Source: G942493375 sp942493375 (GTDB taxonomy: Bacteria; Armatimonadota; UBA5829). Taken from it: a stretch of DNA of 64,000 bases. Both the position numbers and the translations under genes were made by a program. The stretch lies in contig OW818698.1 in NCBI GenBank assembly GCA_942493375.1, forward strand, positions 7,440,001-7,504,000, in the 5' to 3' direction. A model generated the notes under the pieces. That model was not told where the DNA came from. It was given only the letters and a program-made list of their open reading frames with translations, and ran no database searches. Shown in pieces: positions 52,702 through 63,168 of this stretch (positions within the stretch are counted from its first letter, which is position 1; each line of letters starts with the position of its first letter).

Positions 52702-53106
52702 TCAGACTCGCTTAGTCATAACAACGGTTGCATGTTCATCAGTCTGCTTGATGATCACCCTGTCCATCAGATTGTTCATAAGAAAAAGGCCATATCCATT
52801 TTCTTTTCGGGTGTCAGGTTGTAAAGGTACTGCCATCTTGTTTTCCGACAATTTAGAGTTCGAAACACTAATGCAAATATCCTGAGACCTAATTACACAC
52901 CTGACACGAACTGACGGGTTGGCTTTACTGGTGCAGCCATGCTTCACTGCGTTGGTACACGCTTCACCCACGGCTACTGTAATGTCATCCACCTGACCAG
53001 CAGTGAAGCGAATAGAACTCGCAAATGCTGCCACAGCTTTTCTAGCCAAAAAAACATGAGAAGTCGAGAAAGGTATTTCCAGATTGATTACTCTACGATG
53101 GCTCAA
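52702..53106 (-). CDS. Anti-sigma-factor-type serine kinase (HATPase_c, RsbW-like)
   Basis: 134 aa single GHKL ATPase domain: N-box region DDITVAVGEACTNAVKHG near residue 40 and a G-box with ENGYGLFLMNNLMDRV near 103. Stand-alone domains of this size are usually anti-sigma factor kinases paired with anti-anti-sigma factors (RsbW/SpoIIAB type). No sigma factor or STAS partner is adjacent. The start is TTG at 53106, since no ATG precedes the domain; the ribosome binding site is weak. Confidence 0.8.
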   Translation of the reverse strand: MSHRRVINLEIPFSTSHVFLARKAVAAFASSIRFTAGQVDDITVAVGEACTNAVKHGCTSKANPSVRVRCVIRSQDICISVSNSKLSENKMAVPLQPDTRKENGYGLFLMNNLMDRVIIKQTDEHATVVMTKRV

Positions 53107-53224
53107 CTACTACCGCCTTCTGTCTCATCACTTTATAACTGCTATTGTGTAATACTTTGGGAAGCTAAAATCACCCGACATTTATCATTATCGGAAAATA
53201 CCTGAAAAGAATTATACCATCCAT

Positions 53225-53246
53225 AAAAAAAAGGGGCCGAAGCCCC
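53225..53246 (-). terminator. Rho-independent terminator of the LPP20-like gene
   Basis: On the minus strand GGGGC, TTCG loop, GCCCC followed by eight T. The stable UUCG tetraloop and T-run are textbook. Confidence 0.95.
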
Positions 53247-53287
53247 TGATTTTAACCCTACTGTTCTTAACCAACAATATTTACAAT

Positions 53288-53346
53288 AAACTCTGCTTTG
53301 CCCTTACTGCCGGCAAAAACTAGGCTTGATAAATAAAGCGGGTTAG
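53288..53346. repeat. Degenerate foldback family 2, copy 3
   Basis: Retains CTTTGCCCTTACTGCCGGC and the closing AATAAAGCGGGTTA, aligning to the right two thirds of the 79-nt family 2 elements. Its left end is lost. Confidence 0.6.
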
Positions 53347-53349
53347 CTA

Positions 53350-54375
53350 CTATTTGAAGATTGGGTCCTTGATGATGACTACATTCAGATCATCAAGGAA
53401 CTTTGATTTACTGTTCTCGTATGTCAAAATCTGAGCATCACCATCGCTCAAAACAGGATCACAAGAGAAAGAACCACCAGCTCTTCCTATGCAACGTATT
53501 ACCAATGGATGCGATCCAGCTCTCTTATTCTTGCGAGCACTATCCATTGAAGTAGCATATGAAACTATGCCTTTCTCAACGACAGTGTCAGGAGAAACGG
53601 AAATGCCATCCCAAACGACTGAGCCATCGCCTTTGCGTATCTTGGGGCTCATTGCTCTCTGAAGCTTGAAGCCAATAGCATCAATTATAACTCCAGTATA
53701 GGGTTTGCCCTCCTCAGAAGGTTTTGCTGAAGCCATAACATCAGGAGCGCTGGGGTCAATATCAGTAGCTTTTACTTCCTCTGGTGGCTTGGGAGAACCC
53801 TTCTTGTCGGCTTTCAAAACTACCTTGACGCTGGCTTCAACAGATACATCAGGGCTCGAACTGGAACCTGTGTCAGTGGTTGTAGTCGCTTCCGGCTCTG
53901 TTGGAGCAGGCTCAGAAAGGAAAATCGCAGCCGGAGAATTATCTCCAACCATAGGAGCCTTCATTTTTACGATAACAATCGTATCGCCTTCAATGGTTTC
54001 AGTGGTCGTACTTAAAATCTGTACATTCTTGACGAAACCTTCGATTTTCTGGCGTATAGTCGTATCAGCCATGTAGTCTTTTCCTGTGGACTCATAACTG
54101 ATTGTCGTGCCCTCTATCGCCATTCTCAAGTTGGCAATAGCATCCATTTTTGCGTAGTCACGTGCTTTTAGCTTAGCAACAGCGCGATTAGGGACAACCT
54201 CTGGTCTCGGCACAGCACCTTGACCTTCCACTATGTAGACCAAATTGGTCCAGTCAATCTTGGCATGCTCGCTTATTTGCTGAATGCTTGGTTTAGGAGC
54301 ATTCTGCGCAGAACACATTGTTACAACAGCGAAACACAATGAAACGACTACTAAAGCAACTACAAGTTTACGCAT
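53350..54375 (-). CDS. LPP20-like secreted/lipoprotein protein
   Basis: 341 aa with a signal peptide (MRKLVVALVVVSLCFAVV) ending near MCSAQNA. A domain near residues 50-150 (YIVEGQGAV, then AKLKARDYAKMDAIANLRMAI) resembles the LPP20 family of outer-membrane lipoproteins. A Pro/Thr/Ser-rich linker (about 160-240) precedes a C-terminal domain (residues 245-340). The ATG at 54375 has AAGGAG upstream and starts on the signal peptide. The function is unknown; a terminator with a UUCG loop closes the unit. Confidence 0.75.
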   Translation of the reverse strand: MRKLVVALVVVSLCFAVVTMCSAQNAPKPSIQQISEHAKIDWTNLVYIVEGQGAVPRPEVVPNRAVAKLKARDYAKMDAIANLRMAIEGTTISYESTGKDYMADTTIRQKIEGFVKNVQILSTTTETIEGDTIVIVKMKAPMVGDNSPAAIFLSEPAPTEPEATTTTDTGSSSSPDVSVEASVKVVLKADKKGSPKPPEEVKATDIDPSAPDVMASAKPSEEGKPYTGVIIDAIGFKLQRAMSPKIRKGDGSVVWDGISVSPDTVVEKGIVSYATSMDSARKNKRAGSHPLVIRCIGRAGGSFSCDPVLSDGDAQILTYENSKSKFLDDLNVVIIKDPIFK

Positions 54376-54619
54376 TTTGTATATACTCTCCTTCTCACTA
54401 GATCCTTGGTTTTGAGTTGAATATGCTTTGCATTTACACGCAAAGTATTGCATCACTTCCATAAGACGCAGGAGCGATGTACAGATTTCCAGATGATCCT
54501 TAACGGATTTAATTATTCCACTATTGCGACTGATTTTCCTCCTTGTTTCCAACGATTTGTTGCACGACAACCCTCATAGAGGGTAAAATGAAGTCAGTCC
54601 ACTATGACTAGAGGCAAGT

Positions 54620-56806
54620 TTGAGACTACCCATCGCATTCATAACTGCAATACTATATTTATTTATTGCGCGATCTGCTTTTGCATCAAAGCATCCACAC
54701 ATAATTGTTGTGATCGCTGCCAGCACTTCCATAAATGATGTTGCGCATGGATATCTCCCCAATCTTTACACATATCTTAATGACTCATCGGTAGGGTTGC
54801 TAAGTATCAGAACTGGTCGTCCTCCGCGTGATGTAGACCCACTGTTTATTCCCATAGCTGAACCAGGATGTATAACAGCAGGTGCTGGTTCTCCAGCACT
54901 AGCTAATGAAACTACCCGCCTTGCAGAGCCAGCCACATCCAATGTGTCTGCTCTTGATTTTATGGCCCGCACCGGAACTCGCGTGAATATTAATAACATT
55001 CTTGCCATGGGAGCTCCGGGGATGACAATATTGAATAACATTGGCTCTTACCAGGCTCACCCGGGTCTGTTAGGCGACATATTACATAATAATGGTCTCA
55101 AAACTGCAGTCATTGGGAACTCAGATACGTTAATGGAACAACACAGGGAATCTGTGTATGTTGCAGTTGACAGTACCGGTGTAGTTGACTCTGGTGACAT
55201 CTCCTCTACGAAACTTACGCAACAGTCCGCACACAACGCATATGGAATAAGAGCAAATGTTGCCTATATCACTAACAGAACAATCCGGGAAATGCGTGAT
55301 GCTTCGTTAGTGGTTATCGATTGTGGCGATACGCTGCGAGCGGATATGTATGCAACGCTGTGCATGGAAGATCAATTATCAGGACTCAGACATGCTGCAT
55401 TGCGTAGCCTGGACACACTGGTAAGCAGCTTATTGAATATTATTGGACCTGATGATTATTTGATTGTCTTGTCCCCAAATACTGCGCTTAACCCATCATC
55501 AGGAGGTCAGCAAGTAGGTTGGATAGCAATCAAAGGACCAGCATTTGGTCCAGGACTACTTATTTCGCCATCTACTCGCAGACCAGGAGTAGTAGTCCTC
55601 ACTGATTTTGCCCCAACGATTCTATCAGCACTTGATCTACCGGTACCAAAAGAAATGACTGGACGGGCAGTAACGACTGTAGAGTCATCTTCATCCGATG
55701 TACTTGATTTCCTCAAAACAACTGATAGTCATGCGGTAATTGAATCGCAACGTATGATTCTGATGCGTGCTACCAGTGTTTTACTTGCTATTCTTGCTGC
55801 TGTAATAACGTTCCTATTTCTCATTCGCAGCAATAAAACCATTCGTTCCCGCGCAGTATGGACTGCTGCTGCTACGACAACATTATTCCCATCTCTGATT
55901 ATTGCTCCGGTCCTGTGGGACACAGACGCTTTAGGTACTGTTCTAATAGTATGTTCATTGGTTGGATTACTTACTTTGTTAGGTGTAGTCATTCTACGAT
56001 CGCCCCGCAGAATGGTTGCGGGTATGAGTATTCTGACACTATTGCTCATCGCGTGTGATCTTATGCTTGGATTAGGATGGATGCGCTCATCACCTGCAGG
56101 ATATTCCATAGCCGAAAGTGCTCGATTCTATGGGATCGGGAATGAATTGATGGGTGCAGTCCTTGGTTGCACATTTATTATACTTGCTATTATCTGGAGG
56201 AAATATCCAGTATCACTACTTACAAAGATGCTTGTGTCTACAGCATTTCTGGTTATGATATTTGTGTTGATTGGAGGTTCGAATCTAGGTGCAAATATCG
56301 GAGGAGCGCTGTCAACTATGCCTGCTGCTGTAGCATTCGTTCTGGCATTACGCAGTAAACGGCCTACTGTTAAAGGGGTGATTCTATCCATTTTAATAAC
56401 TATTGCTGCAGTCTCCTGCATATTTGTGATTGATTATTTCAGAGTTACCACTGAACAGACCCATGCCGCAAGAATGTTGAGTTTGTTGCAATCTGGGGGA
56501 TTCAGCGAGGCGCTTCAAGTAGTATTGCGTAAACTACAGCTGAATCTTATGCTTGTTGTAAACAGTCTCTGGAGCAGGTTGCTTGGGGTTGTAATTGTTT
56601 CAGTAATTGCACTAACTATCTACCTGCGAAAGAAAACTGGTGGGTTGTTTGTTTGGAAGTCTGAACATGCTGGCTACATGGCATTGATAATTGCTACGGT
56701 CTGTGCATTCATATTTAATGATTCCGGGGTAGTAGCCGGTGCAACATGCAGCATCTATCTCTGGATTATATTAATTCTCAGAAATTTCGAATTACAGAAT
56801 GAGTAA
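54620..56806 (+). CDS. Alkaline-phosphatase-fold membrane protein with C-terminal multi-helix domain
   Basis: 728 aa. Signal peptide (MRLPIAFITAILYLFIARSA), then an extracytoplasmic alkaline phosphatase-superfamily domain of about 380 residues (HIIVVIAASTS, GTRVNINNILAMGAP, VIDCGDTLRADMY, a PTILSALDLPVPKE region), and then about nine membrane helices with the motif SARFYGIGNELMG near residue 510. Such proteins are common in Gram-positive and related phyla but have no firm substrate; a phosphate or sulfate ester in the envelope is likely. The start is TTG at 54620 with GAGG upstream. It opens the surface-polysaccharide region. Confidence 0.75.
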   Translation: MRLPIAFITAILYLFIARSAFASKHPHIIVVIAASTSINDVAHGYLPNLYTYLNDSSVGLLSIRTGRPPRDVDPLFIPIAEPGCITAGAGSPALANETTRLAEPATSNVSALDFMARTGTRVNINNILAMGAPGMTILNNIGSYQAHPGLLGDILHNNGLKTAVIGNSDTLMEQHRESVYVAVDSTGVVDSGDISSTKLTQQSAHNAYGIRANVAYITNRTIREMRDASLVVIDCGDTLRADMYATLCMEDQLSGLRHAALRSLDTLVSSLLNIIGPDDYLIVLSPNTALNPSSGGQQVGWIAIKGPAFGPGLLISPSTRRPGVVVLTDFAPTILSALDLPVPKEMTGRAVTTVESSSSDVLDFLKTTDSHAVIESQRMILMRATSVLLAILAAVITFLFLIRSNKTIRSRAVWTAAATTTLFPSLIIAPVLWDTDALGTVLIVCSLVGLLTLLGVVILRSPRRMVAGMSILTLLLIACDLMLGLGWMRSSPAGYSIAESARFYGIGNELMGAVLGCTFIILAIIWRKYPVSLLTKMLVSTAFLVMIFVLIGGSNLGANIGGALSTMPAAVAFVLALRSKRPTVKGVILSILITIAAVSCIFVIDYFRVTTEQTHAARMLSLLQSGGFSEALQVVLRKLQLNLMLVVNSLWSRLLGVVIVSVIALTIYLRKKTGGLFVWKSEHAGYMALIIATVCAFIFNDSGVVAGATCSIYLWIILILRNFELQNE

Positions 56807-56824
56807 CCTATATTCCAAAGTATC

Positions 56825-57901
56825 TTATCGTGTTAACGGAATATCCTGAACGCGTTTCTTCAGGAGCAGGAAATCTATGATCCCCTTAATGTTCCCAAAC
56901 AGAAAGCTTGTGTGGATGACAAAAAAGACCAGACACACTAATGGAGCGAGTATATAGCTCTTTTTCTTGTTCTTTATTGCATTAATTGATGCTATTCCGG
57001 AAATTATCAGATAAAATGCCAGCACAGACACACCGAACCAGACAAAGAACAGAGATTTAGTAATAATCGCCAGTAGAATCAGAACTATCAAAAACAGAAA
57101 TGATACAATTGGCATGAACTGTCTGTAAGCATGGATACCTTTCTGTTTAGACTGACTCAGAGGTTTGAACCAACCATATTGGAAAAACATCCGCGCCATT
57201 GAAATAAGTCCCGGACGTGCATAATAGACTGTGACGACATCAGGGACAAGGAGAATTTTACCACCACCTGCAATAATGCGATGATTGAATTCCTGATCCT
57301 GGTTCCGTGTCAGATCAACATCAAAAAAGCCGTATTTCTCGAACACTTCTCTTCTGAAGAATCCAAATGGCACTGTATCAACAATTGTAGGTTGTGAAAC
57401 TCCGACCCTATACAATGCATTGCCTGTTGAAAATTTATGTGAATAGGCTGTTGCTATGGCTAATGCAGTCATAGTGTTTCTAGACGGTTGTATGTCCCAC
57501 AAACCTCCGACATTGCAAACATTGGGATATTTGTCCAAGTAGCCTACTAGTTTTTCCAGATAGTCGGGTTGATACTCCGAATGGGCATCAGCTCTTGCTA
57601 TATACTCTCCTTTTGCAAGTTGAATACCCAAGTTTAGTCCATACGACTGTGTTTTGTCAGGATTATTTACTATACTGACATTCCACCCTCTACTGTCTGA
57701 AAGAGATCTTACTAACTGTGTAGTATGGTCTGTGCTGCATCCATCTACAACAAAAACCTCCAGCATATTGCACGGATACGTGCCGTCTAGCAAACTTACT
57801 AGACATTTTTCTATGAAGCGCTCTTCGTTTCGGCAAGGGATTACTATACTGATAATAGGCATGTGGCGCTTGGAGTCATCTGCTTCATGAGTCTTTAGCA
57901 T
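56825..57901 (-). CDS. Family 2 glycosyltransferase (ExoA-like, polysaccharide)
   Basis: 358 aa. A GT-A fold domain (ISIVIPCRNEERFIEKCLVSLL, then EVFVVDGCSTDHT, ARADAHSEYQPDY, the acceptor region RNQDQEFNHRIIAGGG) is followed by about four C-terminal membrane helices. This arrangement is found in glycosyltransferases that assemble exopolysaccharide or O-antigen repeat units at the inner membrane. The ATG at 57901 follows GAGGTGGG. It belongs to a minus-strand polysaccharide cluster running to 62754. Confidence 0.88.
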   Translation of the reverse strand: MLKTHEADDSKRHMPIISIVIPCRNEERFIEKCLVSLLDGTYPCNMLEVFVVDGCSTDHTTQLVRSLSDSRGWNVSIVNNPDKTQSYGLNLGIQLAKGEYIARADAHSEYQPDYLEKLVGYLDKYPNVCNVGGLWDIQPSRNTMTALAIATAYSHKFSTGNALYRVGVSQPTIVDTVPFGFFRREVFEKYGFFDVDLTRNQDQEFNHRIIAGGGKILLVPDVVTVYYARPGLISMARMFFQYGWFKPLSQSKQKGIHAYRQFMPIVSFLFLIVLILLAIITKSLFFVWFGVSVLAFYLIISGIASINAIKNKKKSYILAPLVCLVFFVIHTSFLFGNIKGIIDFLLLKKRVQDIPLTR

Positions 57902-57979
57902 AGGTCCCACCTCTAACGAATGAGAATCAGTCTGGCATGGTATTGAACAATTCAAATGGTTAATGAGTGAAATATAAGA

Positions 57980-59059
57980 TCAATTCGTATAAACAGCATT
58001 GTTGTATTTATTCAGAATCGACATCAGTTTTATAGGAAATTGTTCATTTTCATGACTAGCTTGAGCGAGGTACACGTCGCAATTCTCGCAGAAATGATAA
58101 TAGTTCTCGGGTAGATAATACCAATCAAGTTGTGATCGAAAACCTTGAGGATCATTAGGATCAAATACAATTCCCAAACCATATTTGTTGACTGTGTCCG
58201 ACAAGTAGGTTCCCGAACTTACTATAATAGGTCGTTTTAGCGCACAGGCGCCAAATAACCTGTTGGGCAGCAACGTCCGTGTGTTCATAGAAAATGTTCC
58301 ATAGACAGACAATATGAAGTTGGAGCGTCCATAAAGTATGGGTAATTCATTATCATCGTACATTCCATGCACGATGACATTATGGATATGCGATTCATTG
58401 CAATAATCCGATATTTGTGTGCCTACAAGACTTACACCGTAATAATGCACTTCAAGATCATCGAATTCTTTACACACCTTTAAGAAGTCGAGATTTCCAT
58501 TGATATATCTTATTGCTCCGACATAACTTATGTTATGCGTTTCGAAATCAAATGGGATAATGCCTTCCATCTTGGTGTTAAAGGAAATATTGTTAGATAT
58601 TGTGTATGAGTGACCTTTAGGCAGCCATTCCAGAAAACCTTCAGAGGAAATGGTGTTCATTATTGAACCATCAACTAATCGATTTTCAAGCTCCCTGTAG
58701 ATCGGAAGATATTCGTATGTATAGTCCCGAATATCTAGAATATATGGTTTGTTGCGTAGTAGATATCCGAAGAGAATTGCCATCTGCATAGTGAATACTA
58801 TATATACATCATATTTATTGGACTTAAAAAACGATTTACCATATCTGTAATACTTTAGATATCCTATTAAGCTTTCAGGACCCGCTCCGGATGATTTTTG
58901 CACAAAACGTATGTAGTTGCTTTTGTTGCTTTCCTCTAGATCGAGTCTGTCCCAGTACAATAAATCGTAATCGATGCCATTTTGCACGAGCACATCCTCA
59001 TAATAATGAAGATATGGCATACTTAATATGTTGCCATTCCCGATTATGAGAATTCGCAT
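57980..59059 (-). CDS. Glycosyltransferase (GT4-like)
   Basis: 359 aa. N-terminal Rossmann half (MRILIIGNGNILSMPYLHYYED) and a C-terminal half with IVSSGTYLSDTVNKYGLGIVFDPNDP fit the GT-B fold of family 4-like glycosyltransferases, although the donor-binding EX7E pair is not clear. The ATG at 59059 has GGAGGAG seven bases upstream. Codon and base use are AT-rich compared with upstream genes, which is common for transferred polysaccharide loci. It precedes the GT2 gene by 78 bases. Confidence 0.75.
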   Translation of the reverse strand: MRILIIGNGNILSMPYLHYYEDVLVQNGIDYDLLYWDRLDLEESNKSNYIRFVQKSSGAGPESLIGYLKYYRYGKSFFKSNKYDVYIVFTMQMAILFGYLLRNKPYILDIRDYTYEYLPIYRELENRLVDGSIMNTISSEGFLEWLPKGHSYTISNNISFNTKMEGIIPFDFETHNISYVGAIRYINGNLDFLKVCKEFDDLEVHYYGVSLVGTQISDYCNESHIHNVIVHGMYDDNELPILYGRSNFILSVYGTFSMNTRTLLPNRLFGACALKRPIIVSSGTYLSDTVNKYGLGIVFDPNDPQGFRSQLDWYYLPENYYHFCENCDVYLAQASHENEQFPIKLMSILNKYNNAVYTN

Positions 59060-59282
59060 TTTGCGCTCCTCCAAAAGATCGAGACTGGGATGCTTTGTTA
59101 CATCATAATGGAATCTATCAGTATGTTTGTAATATTCAATTTACAGAGCCAAAACACCTTGAAGCCATGGTTGTTCTTATAATTATGCATGGATAATCTA
59201 GAATCCTGCAAAAACGCAATGTTTATCGATAACAAACAGCTGATTGTGGAAATGATGATTTCCATCTTTGATCAATGGTTGT

Positions 59283-60647
59283 TTATTGTCCTATTCCAAT
59301 CAGTTTGATCCCGGCATCACATATCGCTTGTGCATTCACCTTGTTTCTGCCATCCAGAATAAGTTTCACACGCATCAGTTTACCTATCGTAGCCCACTCG
59401 ATATTCTCATAATCTGGCCAATCTGTCACAAGCACTAGTGCATCTACTCCACTAGCAAGATCTTCAACGTTTTCACATAACCGTACGTCCATATTTGGAT
59501 ACTCACTCGAGAATCGTTCCATTGCCACAGGGTCATGCGCTTTGACAATGACACCTCGATCCAGAAGCCACCGGGCAATGTCAATTGCTGGGGAGTCACG
59601 TAGGTCGTCAGTGTCAGGTTTGAATGCCAGACCCAATAACCCAACAACCCGACCAGTAAGAACGCGTAGTTCCGGAACCAACCTTTCTATCACCCAATGG
59701 CGTTGACGGTAATTGACCTCTCGTGCAGCTTTGACTATAGGCATATCAATCCCGTATTCATCGGCAGTTGTGATCAACGCTAAGGTATCCTTTCCAAAGC
59801 AACTACCACCCCATCCGATACCTGCCTGGAGAAATCGAGGACCTATACGGCTATCGAGTCCTATTCCTTTAGATATGGATTTTATATCAGCTCCCATTTT
59901 CTCTGCCAAACGACTGACTTCATTAATGAAACTAATCTTGAGAGCCAGAAAGGCATTTGCAGAATATTTAATCATTTCAGCCGACACCAAATCACATTCT
60001 ACTATTGGAATCGCATCACATCCTGGAGGTCTCGCAACAAACTTCGGAGCTAAAAACGATTGCATTGCAATCGGTTTATAAAGCTCTCTTAGTGTTTCCA
60101 ATGCTCTTGGGTCATCGGCTCCGACTACAATTCGGTCTGGATATAAACTTTCACATATAGCGGCACCCTCCCTGAGGAATTCAGGATTAGAAGCGACCGA
60201 AAAGCAATCTGGGCATTCCACACCATTCGTGATCTGGAATGCTTCCCGGAGTAAAGTTGTAACCCAATTACCGCTACCAATTGGTACTGTGGACTTGTTT
60301 ACTATAACTTGCCACTTACCGTAAAGACGCTTACCTATTTCCTTTGCTGCAGACTGTATGAAAGAAAGATCAGGCCTTCCAGACGGCAATGGTGGGGTTG
60401 CGACAGTTATAAAGATAACATCCGCATCTGGCATGGCAACATCAAAATCCGTGGTATACGTAATATTGTCAATACTGGCCGCAGAAAGTAGATCAAGATA
60501 GGGCTCATATATTGGGAAATGCCCTTCACGAAGCTGACTAATCCTTGTATGATCTACATCGACATAGGTTATTTTATGGCCTATGTAAGCAAGCGCTGCC
60601 CCAGTTGTAAGACCGACATATCCCGCTCCAACAATCGATATATTCAT
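59283..60647 (-). CDS. UDP-glucose/UDP-N-acetylglucosamine 6-dehydrogenase family
   Basis: 454 aa. Opens with the Rossmann motif MNISIVGAGYVGLTTGAALAY and has the catalytic Cys in GIGWGGSCFGKDT near residue 279, with the SNPEFLREG motif near 154. The enzyme oxidises a UDP-hexose to the uronic acid for surface polysaccharide. Substrate (glucose or N-acetyl sugars) is not certain. AGGATGG lies a few bases before the ATG. It is separated from the glycosyltransferase gene by 223 bases without a recognised feature. Confidence 0.9.
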   Translation of the reverse strand: MNISIVGAGYVGLTTGAALAYIGHKITYVDVDHTRISQLREGHFPIYEPYLDLLSAASIDNITYTTDFDVAMPDADVIFITVATPPLPSGRPDLSFIQSAAKEIGKRLYGKWQVIVNKSTVPIGSGNWVTTLLREAFQITNGVECPDCFSVASNPEFLREGAAICESLYPDRIVVGADDPRALETLRELYKPIAMQSFLAPKFVARPPGCDAIPIVECDLVSAEMIKYSANAFLALKISFINEVSRLAEKMGADIKSISKGIGLDSRIGPRFLQAGIGWGGSCFGKDTLALITTADEYGIDMPIVKAAREVNYRQRHWVIERLVPELRVLTGRVVGLLGLAFKPDTDDLRDSPAIDIARWLLDRGVIVKAHDPVAMERFSSEYPNMDVRLCENVEDLASGVDALVLVTDWPDYENIEWATIGKLMRVKLILDGRNKVNAQAICDAGIKLIGIGQ

Positions 60648-60778
60648 TGCTTATCCATCCTGGTATCTATCATTTATTATATATAACATCTATAATAAAG
60701 ACATATTAAAGCTTATATATAAATATATTAACAACTAAACCATATAGATGGCGGAGATATAGCAAGTTGACTTCTAAA

Positions 60779-61717
60779 CTAGTCGCCCTTTCTTGATACT
60801 ATCATAGATGTCGTAGTGGAAATGATATCTGTTGGTTTTGCAATGAATCGTGAATTCAACTTTATAGCACCATTCATTAGTAATGCCTGGGATCTTTTAT
60901 CAATACCTGTTTTGACTGATAAAACTCGATGTCCCACAGATTCGAAGAGGCAAAGATAATCGTCGTGTCTCAACCTATTCATATACATGTATCTGTTTCC
61001 AGCATATCTTTTCCATTCATCATCAGAATATTGAAGGAAATTAATCGCAGATATATTCTTATCAGAATGTGAGAAATGATCGCTATAGTCGATAATATGA
61101 ATGAACAATCCCTCATTGCTGATTATTCGGTTACCTTCATCAAGAATCCGTACTAATACTTCAGGAGGAATGTGTTCCAACACTGTGCAGGATGTATAAT
61201 AGTCAATACTTTGAGAGGGCAAATCAGTGCTTGAAGCATCTCCGGGAGCAATATATTCAATATGGCACAAATCAAGAAAATGATTTATTGAAAAACTGCT
61301 ATCTTTACTGAAAGCTATTAAATCTGCAAACCGTGTATTGTCGAGTAGTGACCCAAAAAGGTTTTGGATCTCTTCCATGTTCTCAGATATGTATTGAAGA
61401 CTCTCAAAAATCAGTTCTCTCTTTAGGTAAGGATTCAAATCTATGGTAATAACACTTTTAGCTCCCATCAACCAATATGACAAAGGAACTAGAGGAACTC
61501 GTCCTGTTCCAATTTCAAAAAACACTTTCCCTAAAGGGTTATTGCCTTGTTCAATAATTCGTTTCCACGTATCAATTCCATAGGATAATCTGCTTGCTGG
61601 GTTAAAGTGCCGTAATTCCCCGAAATGTCTTTGAATCCAATAATAGGTAGCATATGAAGCCGTGGGAGGAAGCAGAGACACAGCACTTTGTAACAATGAT
61701 TTTGCTCTCCAGTGCAT
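60779..61717 (-). CDS. SAM-dependent methyltransferase, surface polysaccharide cluster
   Basis: 312 aa. A Rossmann-type methyltransferase: VFFEIGTGRVPLVPLSYWLMG near residue 65 and the motif IDLNPYLKRELIFESLQ near 91, then IDYYTSCTVLEHIPPEVLVRILDEGNRI near 175. It probably methylates a sugar or polysaccharide end. The ATG at 61717 has AAGGA eight bases upstream and is preferred to an upstream ATG at 61738. The upstream 130 bases are very AT-rich, as are the neighbours. Confidence 0.75.
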   Translation of the reverse strand: MHWRAKSLLQSAVSLLPPTASYATYYWIQRHFGELRHFNPASRLSYGIDTWKRIIEQGNNPLGKVFFEIGTGRVPLVPLSYWLMGAKSVITIDLNPYLKRELIFESLQYISENMEEIQNLFGSLLDNTRFADLIAFSKDSSFSINHFLDLCHIEYIAPGDASSTDLPSQSIDYYTSCTVLEHIPPEVLVRILDEGNRIISNEGLFIHIIDYSDHFSHSDKNISAINFLQYSDDEWKRYAGNRYMYMNRLRHDDYLCLFESVGHRVLSVKTGIDKRSQALLMNGAIKLNSRFIAKPTDIISTTTSMIVSRKGD

Positions 61718-61968
61718 TGTTATTATCCTTTTCAACATTCATTACCGAAAGTCAAAAACAACTACTTCCTAAATATATCATATTATGCGACGGTTCAGGC
61801 CAAATGCTTCGTCTTTTCTGTGCGTCAAATGAAGTTTTGAGTGTCTAAAGCGTTTCATGCAAAAATATTGGACATCCTGAACCAAGGTTTGTGTCCACTT
61901 ATCGCTTTAACAATTAGATCAATAATAAAGAGCAGCGATAGATTCACCTATTATACATTCGGAGAATG

Positions 61969-62754
61969 TCACTCGCTAGTCAATATATTGCTTTCCATCG
62001 TGTGACTTTGTTGTCTGTTTGGGTTATCAAACTCAAGCAGTCCTTGCCAGGCATAACGTCCCATTTTGGGGAATACACGAAATATGCCTCGATCAATATA
62101 GTCCAGTATTCGTAAACTGAAAGTAAAACCCGGTAGGCAATAAAATGGAGCAGCCAGGACTGTCAACAGACAAAACGGTTTCAATACAACATTTCCAAAA
62201 TATTCTTTAGCCAACTCGATATCGGACATTTTTAACGGATGCTCATCTGTTGTGCGTAAATCCGGAGTGCGTTTGCGAAATAAATTTATCACTGGATTGT
62301 GTCCTAATGGCTCTAGAAATATCGCCTTTCCATTAGGTTTCATTGTACGAGCAATCTCAGAATATGCACGTTTAAGATCGAGATGGTGTAATATTCCAGT
62401 ACCGCATATCAAATCATAACTTGAATCAGGACTCATGAGTGCCTCAGCGTCCATCACTTCAAAGTTGATTTTTAGAGATTTTTCTATAGCATCGGCTTTG
62501 GCTTGTTGAATTGCTACTTCGGAGATATCAATTCCTGTAACTTCATGTCCACATTCTGCCAGGTGAAAAGCTTCACTGCCAGGTCCACATCCATATTCCA
62601 GCACTTTAATATTTGATTTATCACTATGAAGAGTTGACTGATATTCTAGACGACCGATATTAGCAGCAGCGTAGAACATACGCAATTTACTGCGACGTCT
62701 ATCTGTAAATGCTATATCGTGAAAAGCCGCTTCCCGTTCAAGTCTGTCTTTCAT
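61969..62754 (-). CDS. Class I SAM-dependent methyltransferase
   Basis: 261 aa. Motif I VLEYGCGPGSEAFHLAECGHEVTGIDIS near residue 42-65, motif II ICGTGILHHLDLKRAYSEIARTMKPNGKAIFLEP near 108-140. The C-terminal part has one or two hydrophobic stretches. It is likely to methylate a lipid or glycan of the surface polysaccharide. The ATG at 62754 is preferred because AGGA lies near it and it begins on a charged MKDRLEREAAF; longer frames have no binding site. Confidence 0.8.
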   Translation of the reverse strand: MKDRLEREAAFHDIAFTDRRRSKLRMFYAAANIGRLEYQSTLHSDKSNIKVLEYGCGPGSEAFHLAECGHEVTGIDISEVAIQQAKADAIEKSLKINFEVMDAEALMSPDSSYDLICGTGILHHLDLKRAYSEIARTMKPNGKAIFLEPLGHNPVINLFRKRTPDLRTTDEHPLKMSDIELAKEYFGNVVLKPFCLLTVLAAPFYCLPGFTFSLRILDYIDRGIFRVFPKMGRYAWQGLLEFDNPNRQQSHTMESNILTSE

Positions 62755-63168
62755 ATTATATGTCCTCGTATCCAGATATGGATGACTTTCCTGCATCATC
62801 AAATGGATCTTCATAGCCGAATGCATCGTAACGAAGCTCTTCTAGGTTCAATACAATCTTATGCATATTCAGGCTGGAGTCCTGCAAAAAGCAATGAGTA
62901 TAGTGGCAGTTTCAACAACACCGAAATATACATTTACGGAACGTCTTTGAAGATACCCCATTAAAAATAGCTGTCAAACATAAAACTGCGACCGATTTTT
63001 GTGATATGGTATGTAGTGAGGACTGTTTCAATAACGAGGTTGCATTATCAATGACCAATGAGAGTAAACCGACTTTATTCATGAAGCACCATTTTTATTT
63101 ATCATAAGGATTATAAGTCGAATCAATAATGATTAATGCGACCTAGTTAACAATGACGGTGAAAGAGT
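62755..63168. other. Divergent intergenic region without recognised gene
   Basis: About 410 AT-rich bases between two divergent methyltransferase genes. No coding sequence, RNA or repeat is recognised. Promoters for both genes are expected here, but no strong -35/-10 pair is visible. Confidence 0.5.

Noticed and set aside
56825..62754. Prophage or integrated element boundary around the polysaccharide genes
   Set aside because: No integrase, att site or tRNA target is adjacent; the AT-rich composition is common for surface polysaccharide loci.
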